Below, in pieces: positions 40,164 through 49,214 of a stretch of DNA of 64,000 nucleotides (positions are counted from its first letter, which is position 1; each line of letters starts with the position of its first letter). Made by a program: the position numbers and the translations under genes. This DNA comes from Chryseobacterium geocarposphaerae. GTDB taxonomy: Bacteria > Bacteroidota > Bacteroidia > Flavobacteriales > Weeksellaceae. Under the pieces are notes generated by a model that was not told the origin of the DNA, made no database searches, and was given only the letters and a program-made list of their open reading frames with translations. Location of the stretch: contig NZ_PGFD01000002.1 in assembly GCF_002797535.1 (NCBI RefSeq), forward strand, positions 372,001 through 436,000, written 5' to 3'.

Positions 40164-41010
40164 TTTCCTTTTTTATTACAGCTTGCATTGTATCCTGAAT
40201 CTTTTGAACCTCAGCTTTTTTCAGGTTTTTAACCACATAGACTTTGCTCAGGGCTCCCATTTTCTCACTTAATTCAACAGAAATGTCCCAAAACCCCGTC
40301 TTGTTATCCACTGAATACCCTGCAATAGTTCCTATCATTACTCCTTTAGGGAAAATTGCCGATTTTCCGTCTGTAACTACAGTATCGCCAATCTTTAAGG
40401 CAACATATTTGGGAACGTCAGCAAGATGCATTATTCGGGAATTGTCACCGTTCCATGTTAAAGTTCCGAAATATCCTGAGTTTTTTAATGCAGCGTTGAT
40501 TCTGATTTTATTCACACTTAAAACAGATTGAACCAAAGCATAGCTATCTGTAGAGTTAATCACAATACCTGCAATTCCTTTAGGTGCCATTACTCCCATT
40601 TGCGGAAATACACCATCTCTTTTTCCTCTGTTAATGGTAAAATAGTTATTTCTTCGGTTAATACTATTGAAAACAATCTCACCGTCTACGAAAGTATAAA
40701 TCTGTCCGCCGCCCAAAGTATCGTGAACTTTTCTGAAAACAGGATTTTTTGCTCCCTGCTTCCCGTAAAGCTCCATCATTAAAGATTTGTTCTGAGCAAC
40801 AAGATCTTCATTGATTTGCTTTAACTTAAGATATGAAACTCCTTCATCGATATACCCGGAAAACCAGGAATTCAATGCGGCTGACTGACCCGCAATCCAG
40901 GATCTTTGCATTGCGTTTCTAGAGAATATCAGAACCAGAGCAATAATTTGCAGAAATATAAAGAAGACAAAAAGTGCGTTCTTCGAAAATAATCTCAGCA
41001 AAAATCCCAT
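40156..41010 (-). CDS. mreC: Rod shape-determining protein MreC
   Basis: Bitopic inner-membrane protein of 284 residues that links MreB to PBP2 and RodA. It has one N-terminal membrane helix (NALFVFFIFLQIIALVLIFS), a coiled-coil segment (about 60-85) and the MreC beta-domain (GQIYTFVDGEIVFNSINRRN, NYFTINRGKRDGVFPQMGVM, APKGIAGIVINST). It starts 26 bases after mreB. Confidence 0.93.
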   Translation of the reverse strand: MGFLLRLFSKNALFVFFIFLQIIALVLIFSRNAMQRSWIAGQSAALNSWFSGYIDEGVSYLKLKQINEDLVAQNKSLMMELYGKQGAKNPVFRKVHDTLGGGQIYTFVDGEIVFNSINRRNNYFTINRGKRDGVFPQMGVMAPKGIAGIVINSTDSYALVQSVLSVNKIRINAALKNSGYFGTLTWNGDNSRIMHLADVPKYVALKIGDTVVTDGKSAIFPKGVMIGTIAGYSVDNKTGFWDISVELSEKMGALSKVYVVKNLKKAEVQKIQDTMQAVIKKEND

Positions 41011-41036
41011 TCAGATGTGTTCGTAAAAAGTTAAAA

Positions 41037-42062
41037 TTATTTTATTAAGAAATTGAATTTATCCATATTCTTAAGCGCAATACCCGTTCCGCGAACAACC
41101 GCTCTCAACGGATCTTCTGCTACAAAAACAGGAAGACCAGTCTTTTTATGCAATCTGTCTGCAAGACCTCTTAGTAATGCACCACCACCTGCAAGATAAA
41201 TACCTGTTTTGTAAATATCCGCTGCCAATTCAGGCGGAGTTAAAGAAAGTGTTTCCATTACAGAATCTTCAATTCTGATGATCGATTTATCCAAAGCTCT
41301 TGCAATTTCCTTATATCCAACCATAATTTCTTTTGGCTTACCTGTAATAAGGTCTCTACCCTGAACCGGAATATCTTCAATATCAACTTCCAGATCTTCA
41401 ACTGCAGAACCCACTTCAATTTTAATTCTTTCAGCAGTTCTTTCTCCAATATAAAGATTGTGATGTGTTCTTAAGTAATAAGCAATATCATTCGTAAAAA
41501 CGTCGCCTGCAATTTTTACAGATTTGTCACAAACAATACCTCCTAAAGCAACTACAGCAATTTCAGTAGTACCTCCACCTATATCGATAATCATATTACC
41601 CTCAGGCTTCTGAACGTCGATTCCAACCCCTATTGCCGCAGCCATTGGCTCATAAATCAAACGTACTTCTTTAGCATTTACTTTTTGAGCAGAATCTCTT
41701 ACCGCTCTTTTTTCAACCTCAGTAATCCCGGAAGGAATACAGATTACAATTCTCAATGCCGGCTGAATAAATTTACCCTTAATTCCAGGAATCTTTTTAA
41801 TAAACTCCTTAATCATATGCTCAGAAGCATGAAAATCTGCAATTACCCCATCTTTCAACGGACGAATTGTCTTAATATCCTCATGAGTTTTCCCCTGCAT
41901 ATGTTTTGCCTGCTCTCCTACAGCAATCGGCCTACCCGTAGAACGTTCAATTGCTACAATTGACGGCTGATCTATAACAATTTTATTATTATGGATGATA
42001 AGGGTATTAGCTGTACCAAGGTCTATCGCAATTTCTTGCGTAAACATATCGAATAAACTCAT
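41037..42062 (-). CDS. mreB: Actin-like cell-shape protein MreB
   Basis: Cytoskeletal ATPase of 341 residues that guides lateral wall synthesis. Actin-fold motifs are present: phosphate 1 (IAIDLGTANTLI), phosphate 2 (NMIIDIGGGTTEIAVVALGG), connect 1 (VRLIYEPMAAAIG) and adenosine (GIYLAGGGALLRGLADRLHK). First gene of the elongation operon, with a -7 box on the reverse strand at 42093-42100. Confidence 0.97.
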   Translation of the reverse strand: MSLFDMFTQEIAIDLGTANTLIIHNNKIVIDQPSIVAIERSTGRPIAVGEQAKHMQGKTHEDIKTIRPLKDGVIADFHASEHMIKEFIKKIPGIKGKFIQPALRIVICIPSGITEVEKRAVRDSAQKVNAKEVRLIYEPMAAAIGVGIDVQKPEGNMIIDIGGGTTEIAVVALGGIVCDKSVKIAGDVFTNDIAYYLRTHHNLYIGERTAERIKIEVGSAVEDLEVDIEDIPVQGRDLITGKPKEIMVGYKEIARALDKSIIRIEDSVMETLSLTPPELAADIYKTGIYLAGGGALLRGLADRLHKKTGLPVFVAEDPLRAVVRGTGIALKNMDKFNFLIK

Positions 42063-42092
42063 ATTTTACTTCTGATTTTTTTTAAAGATTTA

Positions 42093-42100
42093 CAAAGATA
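42093..42100 (-). promoter_or_regulatory. -7 box for the mreB operon
   Basis: Reverse-strand TATCTTTG, a perfect TAnnTTTG, with TTTG (reverse of 42116-42119) as possible -33 element. Confidence 0.65.
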
Positions 42101-42423
42101 TAAATTTAACACTACCAAAGGAATTCTCCAAGCATATAATTTGGTTAAAATTTTATTAAATTTTCTAACCGCTTATTAACTTTTACTTTAGATATTTACG
42201 AACTTTGAACTCAACCAGATTTAAGGTGATTTAGAGTAAGAAAGGGAAAAGACGGAAGCCTCAGTATTTAACATAATAAAAATCTATATCACAAACAATT
42301 TCGAGCTATCTTAAAACTTTTAACATTCCGCGTAAATTCTCAGTTTAATTTTTGATTATAAGAAATAGTTTTTTACGATAATTATCATATATACTATCAG
42401 AGGATGATTAATTAAAAAAAACG

Positions 42424-42431
42424 TAAATTTG
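42424..42431 (+). promoter_or_regulatory. -7 box for the heme operon
   Basis: TAAATTTG, a perfect TAnnTTTG, ending 8 bases before the hemA ATG at 42440, so the leader would be only a few bases. Confidence 0.65.
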
Positions 42432-42439
42432 CTGCGCTT

Positions 42440-43714
42440 ATGTTACAGTATTCCAACATCCATCAAACTGCGAATTTCTCGGTACTTTCCATTAGCTTTG
42501 AAAAGGCTGATGTGGAAACCAGGGGAAAGTTTGCCTTCTTTGATGAAAACATCAAAAATTTTGTCACCCGAATTCATGATGAGAACCTAGGGGATGCATT
42601 TGTAGTATCCACCTGTAACAGAACCGAAATCTATACCACTTCACCCAATTATCTTTTAATTGCTGAAGAGTATTGCAAAACGATTGGAGTTAACCTGATG
42701 GACTTCTTACAATTTGCCAATATTTTAACTAAAGAAGAGGCTTTAACCCACCTGTTCAGGGTTGCAGCAGGTCTAGAAAGCCAAATCATTGGGGATTTCG
42801 AAATTATCGGGCAAATCAAAAAAGCGTATAACCGTTTTAAAAAAGAAAGACAAAACTCGAATCCTTTTTTAGAAAGAGCCATAAATTCCGCGATTCAGAT
42901 TTCTAAAAGAATCAAAAACGAAACCGGAATCTCTAACGGGGCAGCTTCCGTATCTTATGCGGCGGTTCATTATATTTTAAATAATCAAAAGAGAATTGCT
43001 GAAAAAAACATTCTGCTTTTAGGAGTAGGTGAAATTGGACAGAATACGGTTGAAAATCTGGTAAAGCACGTTTATCAGCCAAAAATTAAAATTGCTAACC
43101 GAACTCAGGAAACAGCCGCAAAAATTTCAGAGAAATACAATATTCCTCATATCGATTATGCTGATTTTGATAAAGAGCTCAGCGGAACCGATATTCTTAT
43201 CGTAGCAACCGGAGCAAGACATCCGATTGTTAACAAATCTCATTTCCCGAATGGAAAAGAAACTTTAGTTATTGACCTTTCTATTCCCAATAACGTTGAT
43301 AAAAACGTGATGGAAAATGAAAATGTAACATTAATTGATGTTGATGAGCTTTCGAAACAGATTCAGGAAACCATTCAGCAAAGGGAAAAAGAAATTCCAA
43401 AGGCAGAAAAAATTATTAAAGAGCTGACAAAAGATTTCCTTGAATGGGAAAAAAAGAGAAAGCTGGCTCCCAACATTCATCATTTCAAAGCGGTTTTAAA
43501 GAATATGGAGCGCAATGAAATGCACAATTTTTACAAGAAGAACAAGTACATAAACATCACGGATATGGAACTTTCCGATAAAATGATTCAGAAAATTACC
43601 AACCGTTTTGCAAAATATATCATCGATAATCCTTTAAAAGCCGAAGAAATTAGTAAATTAATGCACGAAATATTAGTTGAACAACCAAACAACGAATTCA
43701 ATGAAAAGCATTAG
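42440..43714 (+). CDS. hemA: Glutamyl-tRNA reductase
   Basis: First enzyme of tetrapyrrole synthesis in the C5 pathway, reducing Glu-tRNA to glutamate semialdehyde. The active-site Cys is in FVVSTCNRTEIYT, and HLFRVAAGLESQIIGDFEIIG follows. The NADPH-binding domain has ILLLGVGEIGQNTVENL, and the C-terminal dimerisation helices complete 424 residues. Its end overlaps hemC by 14 bases. The promoter's -7 box stands 8 bases before the start codon. Confidence 0.96.
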   Translation: MLQYSNIHQTANFSVLSISFEKADVETRGKFAFFDENIKNFVTRIHDENLGDAFVVSTCNRTEIYTTSPNYLLIAEEYCKTIGVNLMDFLQFANILTKEEALTHLFRVAAGLESQIIGDFEIIGQIKKAYNRFKKERQNSNPFLERAINSAIQISKRIKNETGISNGAASVSYAAVHYILNNQKRIAEKNILLLGVGEIGQNTVENLVKHVYQPKIKIANRTQETAAKISEKYNIPHIDYADFDKELSGTDILIVATGARHPIVNKSHFPNGKETLVIDLSIPNNVDKNVMENENVTLIDVDELSKQIQETIQQREKEIPKAEKIIKELTKDFLEWEKKRKLAPNIHHFKAVLKNMERNEMHNFYKKNKYINITDMELSDKMIQKITNRFAKYIIDNPLKAEEISKLMHEILVEQPNNEFNEKH

Positions 43715-44609
43715 AATCGGAACCCGAAACTCCGCATTGGCACTTTGGCAGGCAAGAGAAGTTGCGAGGCATCTTCAAAACAGCAATTATTTAACGGAAA
43801 TCGTCCCTATTGTCTCTTCAGGCGATAAGAACCTTACTCAGCCGCTTTATTCTTTAGGAATTACGGGTGTTTTCACAAGAGATCTTGATGTTGCATTATT
43901 AAATGACGAGATCGATATTGCCGTGCATTCCCTGAAAGATGTTCCTACACAATTACCTCAAAACATTGAGATCGTTGCTTATCTGGAAAGAGATTTCCCA
44001 CAGGACGTCCTGATCAGAAAAGAATCTGCACGAAATAAAGAATTCCATGAACTGAAATTAGCAACCAGCAGCTTAAGAAGAAGAGCTTTCTGGTTAAAAA
44101 ACTTTCCTAATGCTGAGTTTTCAGATATCCGCGGAAACATTCAAACCCGTCTTCAGAAATTGGAAGAAGGAGATTTTGACGCCACGATTTTATCCTTAGC
44201 CGGAATTAAAAGAATGAAAATGGATATCGATTATGAAATGCTGCCATTTTTAATTCCTGCTCCGTCGCAGGGCGTTATTGCCGTTGCCGGACATTCCGAT
44301 AAAAAAGACATCAACGATATTTTAAAATCAATCAATCACACTCCTACCCAAATCTGTGTAGAAATGGAAAGAAATTTCCTGAGCACTCTTGAAGGCGGAT
44401 GTACAGCTCCCATCGGAGCTTTTGCTGAAATTTTTGAGGATCAGATCCGTTTTAAAGGAGCCCTTTGTTCTTTAGACGGCAAAAACTGTATCGCAACAGA
44501 TGAAAGCTTCATCTATAATGAAGAAGAAAATTTTGGAGAAAAATTTGCAAAAGTTGTTCTCGAAAATGGCGGAAAAGAACTCATGACGGAAATTAAAAGT
44601 CAGATTTAA
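43701..44609 (+). CDS. hemC: Porphobilinogen deaminase (hydroxymethylbilane synthase)
   Basis: Joins four porphobilinogens into hydroxymethylbilane using a dipyrromethane cofactor. Family blocks are IRIGTRNSALALWQAREVA, GVFTRDLDVALLNDEIDIAV, HSLKDVPTQLP, RGNIQTRLQKLEEGDFDATI and the cofactor Cys in LEGGCTAPIGAFAE. I prefer ATG 43701 (302 residues) because MKSIRIGTRNSAL is the usual beginning; an upstream in-frame start at 43677 would extend further into hemA. Confidence 0.96.
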   Translation: MKSIRIGTRNSALALWQAREVARHLQNSNYLTEIVPIVSSGDKNLTQPLYSLGITGVFTRDLDVALLNDEIDIAVHSLKDVPTQLPQNIEIVAYLERDFPQDVLIRKESARNKEFHELKLATSSLRRRAFWLKNFPNAEFSDIRGNIQTRLQKLEEGDFDATILSLAGIKRMKMDIDYEMLPFLIPAPSQGVIAVAGHSDKKDINDILKSINHTPTQICVEMERNFLSTLEGGCTAPIGAFAEIFEDQIRFKGALCSLDGKNCIATDESFIYNEEENFGEKFAKVVLENGGKELMTEIKSQI

Positions 44610-44630
44610 TTGATCTTAAATTCCTGAATA

Positions 44631-45212
44631 ATGAGAAAGTATTTCACCATTCTTATCATTATGTTTTGTGTCTTAACTTTAAAAGCACAGAATCAGTTTG
44701 CCCAAAAACTTTCTGATGCCGCTTTAAGTTTAACAAAAGACAAAGTCACCTACGATCCCGCTTATTTTACGATCAAATATCCGAATGGAGATATTCCCTC
44801 GGATAAAGGAGTATGCACAGATGTTATTATCAGAGCCTACAGAAAATTGGGAATTGATCTTCAGAAAGAGGTGCATGAAGATATGGTGAAAAATTTTTCA
44901 AAATATCCTAAAACATGGGGCTTGAAAAAGACCGACACCAATATTGATCATCGCAGAGTTCCTAATTTAAGGGTATTCTTTGCCAGGTTCGGAAAATCAA
45001 AATCAATAGAAACCAAACCGGAACTGTATATTCCCGGAGATATTGTAACCTGGATTTTACCCGGAAATTTAACGCACATCGGTATTGTGGTCAACAGAAA
45101 ATCGGCAGACGGAAAACGATATTTAATTGTTCATAATATCGGAGGAGGACAGGTTATTGAAGACTGTTTATTTAAATTTACCATTACCGGACATTATCAA
45201 TATCAGAAATAA
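44631..45212 (+). CDS. DUF1287 (NlpC/P60-like fold) secreted protein
   Basis: A 193-residue exported protein (signal peptide YFTILIIMFCVLTLKAQ). It matches the DUF1287 family: YDPAYFTIKYPNGDIPSDKG, GVCTDVIIRAYRKLGIDLQK with the conserved Cys, and GNLTHIGIVVNRK with the conserved His. These correspond to the Cys-His pair of the papain-like NlpC/P60 fold, so a cell-wall amidase or peptidase activity is plausible. It lies inside the heme operon, 21 bases after hemC and 5 bases before an amidase gene. Confidence 0.8.
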   Translation: MRKYFTILIIMFCVLTLKAQNQFAQKLSDAALSLTKDKVTYDPAYFTIKYPNGDIPSDKGVCTDVIIRAYRKLGIDLQKEVHEDMVKNFSKYPKTWGLKKTDTNIDHRRVPNLRVFFARFGKSKSIETKPELYIPGDIVTWILPGNLTHIGIVVNRKSADGKRYLIVHNIGGGQVIEDCLFKFTITGHYQYQK

Positions 45213-45217
45213 AGAGT

Positions 45218-45874
45218 ATGAAAAATAGTATTAGCTTTCTATTTATATTGATAATAGGTTTTGCAGCAGGACAGAAAAACGAACTGAAAATCATTAATAA
45301 ACCGATCAGCTATTCCGAGGAAAGAGTTCGATTAAGTTTAGAATATCTGAAGGAACATCACGGATTGGTTCAAAAAACGCCAACAATAGTTCCTAAAATG
45401 ATCGTTCTTCATTATACTGCAGGCGGAAATGTAGAAAGTAATTTCAAATATTTTAATAAAACAACTCTGGAAAGCGGAAGAAGTACTTTAAAGAAGCAAA
45501 GTACACTAAATGTTTCTTCCCAATTCATTATTGATCGTGACGGGACAATTTATCAGTTAATGGAGCCTACTCAATTCGCAAGACATACCATAGGATTAAA
45601 TTACTGTGCAATAGGAATTGAAAATATCGGAAGTAAAAAGGAACCGCTTACAGAAAAACAAGTTGTAGCTAATGCACAACTCGTAAGATATTTAACTCAG
45701 AAATATAAAATTGAATATCTTATCGGCCATTCGGAGTATGGTATTTTCAGAAACTCAAAACTCTGGAAAGAATCTGATCCCAAATATTTCACGGGAAAAG
45801 AAGATCCGGGAAAAGATTTTATGAACAAAGTGAGATTTCAGGTCGCCGATTTACATTTAAAAGATCAACCTTAA
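45218..45874 (+). CDS. N-acetylmuramoyl-L-alanine amidase (Amidase_2)
   Basis: Zinc amidase of 218 residues that releases the stem peptide from the glycan of peptidoglycan. A signal peptide (ISFLFILIIGFAAGQ) directs it to the periplasm. Amidase_2/AmpD features are MIVLHYTAGG with the first zinc His, VSSQFIIDRDGTIYQLMEPT, RHTIGLNYCAIGIENIG with the second conserved His, and LIGHSEYG; the C-terminal SDPKYFTGKEDPGKDF carries the third ligand region. It lies inside the heme operon, before hemD, which begins by overlapping its stop (TAATG). Confidence 0.88.
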   Translation: MKNSISFLFILIIGFAAGQKNELKIINKPISYSEERVRLSLEYLKEHHGLVQKTPTIVPKMIVLHYTAGGNVESNFKYFNKTTLESGRSTLKKQSTLNVSSQFIIDRDGTIYQLMEPTQFARHTIGLNYCAIGIENIGSKKEPLTEKQVVANAQLVRYLTQKYKIEYLIGHSEYGIFRNSKLWKESDPKYFTGKEDPGKDFMNKVRFQVADLHLKDQP

Positions 45875-46557
45875 TGAAGATTTTATTTACCAAAACCATA
45901 GATCCAGCTGTTATATCCAAAGAATTAGGAGAGGATATTTTAGTTGACTGTGTCGAGGTAATTAAAACAAATCCTATAAAGGTAAAACCGTTTGATCTGA
46001 AAAATTATTCATTGATTTTTACAAGCGCAAAAGGAGTAAATTCCTTTTTTAAAAACGGATTTAAGCCCAACGAAAATTTTACCGCAAAAAACTACAATAA
46101 AATTTACTGTGTGGGTGAAAAAACAAAACGTGAATTAAGAAAAAACGGCTTTGGTACTTTTAAAATGCTGAAAAATGCTGACAACCTTTCAAAATTTATT
46201 ATAGCTCACTGTCAGCATGAAAAATTTTTACACTTCTGTGGAAACATAGCACTGGATGTGCTTGACGAAAATCTTCCTTTACAAAACATCAGCTATAAAA
46301 AAGTCATCATTTACAACACAGAGCAAATCAATCCGTTGATAAATGAAAAATATCATGTCACTGTATTTTTTAGTCCGAGCGGAGTTCGTAGTTTTGCAAA
46401 TCGAAATTCCTTTGATGATACTACTCTTGTTTCAATTGGTGAAACCACGGCCAATGAATTAAGAAAGTATACTTCAAACCCGATTTTAGTTTCAGAAGGA
46501 AACAATCTGATGTGTGTTTTGAAACTGATTAAAAAGGAAATTCTAAACAAAAATTGA
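45874..46557 (+). CDS. hemD: Uroporphyrinogen-III synthase
   Basis: Closes and inverts ring D of hydroxymethylbilane to make uroporphyrinogen III. HemD is poorly conserved; support comes from [53 protein letters not shown] and [14 protein letters not shown], in the two alternating domains of a 227-residue protein, and from its place between hemC and hemE. Its ATG overlaps the preceding stop by one base. Confidence 0.88.
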   Translation: MKILFTKTIDPAVISKELGEDILVDCVEVIKTNPIKVKPFDLKNYSLIFTSAKGVNSFFKNGFKPNENFTAKNYNKIYCVGEKTKRELRKNGFGTFKMLKNADNLSKFIIAHCQHEKFLHFCGNIALDVLDENLPLQNISYKKVIIYNTEQINPLINEKYHVTVFFSPSGVRSFANRNSFDDTTLVSIGETTANELRKYTSNPILVSEGNNLMCVLKLIKKEILNKN

Positions 46558-46597
46558 ATATTTAATTGTCTTTTTGGCAATATCAGTCTATTATATT

Positions 46598-47629
46598 ATG
46601 ATTAAGAACGACCTATACTTAAAAGCACTTCGCGGAGAAACCGTAGAAAGACCACCAGTTTGGATGATGAGACAAGCGGGAAGATATTTACCGGAATTCA
46701 TTGCGCTGCGTGATCAATATGATTTCTTCACAAGATGTCAGACTCCGGAACTGGCTTCTGAAATTACAGTACAGCCGATCAGAAGGTTTCCGTTGGATGC
46801 TGCGATTTTATTTTCTGATATTTTGGTGGTTCCGCAAGCAATGGGAATTGACTTTAAAATGAAAGAATCTGTTGGTCCGTGGCTGGATACTCCGATCAGA
46901 ACAATGGAGCAGGTTCAGAATGTTGTGGTTCCGGATGTGAATGATACGTTAGGATACGTTTTTGATGCCATTGAACTGACTTTGCAAAAATTAGACAATG
47001 AAATTCCATTAATCGGTTTTGCAGGTTCTCCCTGGACAATTCTTTGCTATTGTGTAGAAGGAAAAGGAAGTAAGGCATTTGATATTGCTAAATCTTTCTG
47101 TTTCCAGCAACCGGAGGCGGCTCATTTATTACTTCAGAAAATTACGGATACTACCATCGCTTACCTGAAAAGAAAAGTGGAAAAAGGGGTTTCTGCGGTT
47201 CAGGTTTTCGATTCTTGGGGAGGAATGCTTTCTCCGGCTGACTACCAGGAATTCTCTTGGAAGTATATCAATCAGATCGTTGAAGCTTTAAGTCCTTTAA
47301 CTCACGTTGTTGTTTTTGGTAAAGGATGCTGGTTTGCTTTGGAAGATATGACGATGTCTAAAGTTTCGGCTTTAGGAGTTGACTGGACGATTACCCCGGA
47401 AATGGCAAGAACAATGACGAACCATACCATGACGCTGCAGGGAAATTTTGATCCTGCAAGATTGCATTCTACACCTGAAACTATTAAAAAGATGGTGACA
47501 GAAATGATTAACCGTTTCGGAAAAGACAGATATATCGCGAATTTAGGTCACGGAATTTTACCGAATATTCCTGTAGAAAATGCAGAAGCGTTTATCAGAG
47601 CGGTTGTGGATTGGAAACCCAACATTTAA
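46598..47629 (+). CDS. hemE: Uroporphyrinogen decarboxylase
   Basis: Removes the four acetate carboxyls of uroporphyrinogen III to give coproporphyrinogen. The signatures [16 protein letters not shown] and [20 protein letters not shown] are perfect. The remaining barrel ([51 protein letters not shown]) is complete at 343 residues. I chose ATG 46598 ([14 protein letters not shown]) over a TTG at 46574. It is the last gene of the visible heme operon. Confidence 0.96.
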   Translation: MIKNDLYLKALRGETVERPPVWMMRQAGRYLPEFIALRDQYDFFTRCQTPELASEITVQPIRRFPLDAAILFSDILVVPQAMGIDFKMKESVGPWLDTPIRTMEQVQNVVVPDVNDTLGYVFDAIELTLQKLDNEIPLIGFAGSPWTILCYCVEGKGSKAFDIAKSFCFQQPEAAHLLLQKITDTTIAYLKRKVEKGVSAVQVFDSWGGMLSPADYQEFSWKYINQIVEALSPLTHVVVFGKGCWFALEDMTMSKVSALGVDWTITPEMARTMTNHTMTLQGNFDPARLHSTPETIKKMVTEMINRFGKDRYIANLGHGILPNIPVENAEAFIRAVVDWKPNI

Positions 47630-47640
47630 TTCTAAAATAT

Positions 47641-47706
47641 TTTCCCACAGATTTCGCAGATCACACTGATTATTTATTCTGTGAAATTTGTGTAATCTGT
47701 GGGAAA
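47641..47706. repeat. Dispersed palindromic repeat, copy 3
   Basis: TTTCCCACAGATTTCGCAGA at the left and GTGTAATCTGTGGGAAA at the right form an inverted repeat of the same family as 21271 and 21866. It lies between the convergent hemE and nitroreductase genes. Confidence 0.75.
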
Positions 47707-47715
47707 CCCAAATAA

Positions 47716-47744
47716 AATCCCTTTCAGTAATTGAAAGGGATTCT
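47716..47744. terminator. Terminator between convergent hemE and the nitroreductase
   Basis: Stem AATCCCTTTCA/TGAAAGGGATT with loop GTAAT; usable from both sides. Confidence 0.8.
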
Positions 47745-47759
47745 TCTATGAGTAAAATA

Positions 47760-48392
47760 TTAATTGACTTCTGTAATGAAATCTTCTTTTGATTTTCTCA
47801 CCTTAGTAAGGTTTACCAACCAGTCGTTTGATGCATCTCTGTAACCTAACGGTAGCAATAGAACGCTTTTTAGCCCTTTTTCTTTTAAATTTAATACTTT
47901 ATCCACTTCTTCCGGAGAAAAGCCTTCCATTGGTGTAGAATCTACCTCTTCGAACGCCGCAGCGATAATGGCTGCACCAAATGAAATATAAGCCTGTTTC
48001 GCGGCATGAGTAAAGTTTTCTTCAGCAGATCTTTGTGGGTATGTACTCAACAGCATCTGTCTGTAGTTTTCCCAGCCTTCGTTCTTAAAGCCTCTGATAT
48101 CATTTGTCAGATCAAACATTTTATTGATTCTTTCCTCTGTATACGTATCCCAAGCCGCAAAAACCAAAAGATGAGAACAGTCTGTAATCTGTGGCTGATT
48201 CCATGCGTGAGGTTTAATCTGTTCCTTGATTTCCTGATTGGTAACCACGATGATTTCAAAAGGCTGAAGTCCGCTTGACGTAGGTGCTAATCTTGCTGCC
48301 TCTAATATTTTATCCACTTTTTCCTGTGGCACTTTTTGACCGTTCATTGCTTTAGTTGCAAATCTCCAGTTCAATTTTTCAATTAATTCCAT
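47760..48392 (-). CDS. NAD(P)H-dependent nitroreductase-family oxidoreductase
   Basis: Flavin (FMN) enzyme of 210 residues, NfsB/NfnB-like. Family features are LNWRFATKAMNGQKVPQEKV, ILEAARLAPTSSGLQPFEII, KQAYISFGAAIIAAAFEEVD and LLPLGYRDASNDWLVNLTKV. Members reduce nitroaromatics, quinones or dihydropteridines; the physiological substrate is not readable from the sequence. It is divergent from the unknown gene at 48506, each with its own -7 box. Confidence 0.9.
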   Translation of the reverse strand: MELIEKLNWRFATKAMNGQKVPQEKVDKILEAARLAPTSSGLQPFEIIVVTNQEIKEQIKPHAWNQPQITDCSHLLVFAAWDTYTEERINKMFDLTNDIRGFKNEGWENYRQMLLSTYPQRSAEENFTHAAKQAYISFGAAIIAAAFEEVDSTPMEGFSPEEVDKVLNLKEKGLKSVLLLPLGYRDASNDWLVNLTKVRKSKEDFITEVN

Positions 48393-48411
48393 GCATTAAA
48401 TTTTGACTGAA

Positions 48412-48419
48412 CAAAATTA
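48412..48419 (-). promoter_or_regulatory. -7 box for the nitroreductase gene
   Basis: Reverse-strand TAATTTTG, a perfect TAnnTTTG, 19 bases upstream of the ATG at 48392. Confidence 0.6.
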
Positions 48420-48452
48420 CTCCATGCGACATGATATTCAGATACTAAATTT

Positions 48453-48460
48453 TAAATTTG
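48453..48460 (+). promoter_or_regulatory. -7 box for the gene at 48506
   Basis: TAAATTTG, a perfect TAnnTTTG, 45 bases before the ATG. Confidence 0.55.
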
Positions 48461-48505
48461 TTATATTGTCAACATCTATTATCAATAAATTAATACCATA
48501 ATAAA

Positions 48506-49162
48506 ATGACAGAAAACACTGAATTTGATATTGAAGAATACAAAAGACAATCTGAAACACAAAGGCAAACTATCAATAATGAAGTATACGATGAAATATT
48601 AAAAAGTGCGAAATTCTTTTTACAAAAAAGAAAAAACAATATCGTAAGTGAAGAAATTGTTACTGCACTGGAAAGGATGGAAGAAGCATCCAGAATTCCT
48701 AACCTGAATGAAATAACGGACATCTATCTTTTTGAATCTGAATTCGGATTAAACTCCAGAGAGCTTTCCGAAGAGTTTCTTTATATTATTCTTATTATGA
48801 TCGCTCAGCATTACAAGGATGAGCAAATGCACTATCTTGAAGAAATCATTCTGACCGACGGTAAATTCCGGGGCTCAAATGCACTTCAGTTTTATCTGAA
48901 AATAGGAACTTCACATAAAGAAAAAAGGGAATATGTTTTAAACTTCATTGAAAGTAATATAGATAAATTCCCGGAAAGTCATAAAAATATGGTGGCCATG
49001 TTTATCAAGGGATTCCTTCAAGGCGACAGACACGCCAAAACTATTTTTGATAAATTAAATATTACAAATCCTGAAGTTCATTTTAGAAACCCTCCAACTC
49101 AAACACAAAGAAAGCCTAAACCGGCAAAAGTATATCCTAAATGGTGGGAATTCTGGAAATAG
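48506..49162 (+). CDS. Helical protein of unknown function
   Basis: I do not recognise this 218-residue cytoplasmic protein. It is charged and helix-rich throughout (IEEYKRQSETQRQTINNEVY, SEEIVTALERMEEASRIPNL, FLYIILIMIAQHYKDEQMHY), without signal peptide. The C-terminus is a proline-rich basic linker (TQTQRKPKPAKVYP) that ends in the aromatic motif WWEFWK, which recurs at the ends of other unrelated bacterial proteins. It has its own promoter and a bidirectional terminator shared with sufS. Confidence 0.6.
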   Translation: MTENTEFDIEEYKRQSETQRQTINNEVYDEILKSAKFFLQKRKNNIVSEEIVTALERMEEASRIPNLNEITDIYLFESEFGLNSRELSEEFLYIILIMIAQHYKDEQMHYLEEIILTDGKFRGSNALQFYLKIGTSHKEKREYVLNFIESNIDKFPESHKNMVAMFIKGFLQGDRHAKTIFDKLNITNPEVHFRNPPTQTQRKPKPAKVYPKWWEFWK

Positions 49163-49167
49163 CAAAT

Positions 49168-49201
49168 AAAAAACACCTCCGAAATCAGAGGTGTTTTTTT
49201 T
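49168..49201. terminator. Bidirectional terminator between the gene at 48506 and sufS
   Basis: Stem AAAACACCTC/GAGGTGTTTT with an 8-base loop and A and T tracts on both flanks. Confidence 0.85.
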
Positions 49202-49214
49202 ATTTTATTTGGAA

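Larger units (their letters stand above)
42063..42439. other. Intergenic spacer between divergent mreB and hemA
   Basis: This 377-base gap holds the two divergent promoters, whose -7 boxes are at 42093-42100 (minus) and 42424-42431 (plus). In the middle I see no gene, RNA motif or clear repeat. Confidence 0.7.
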
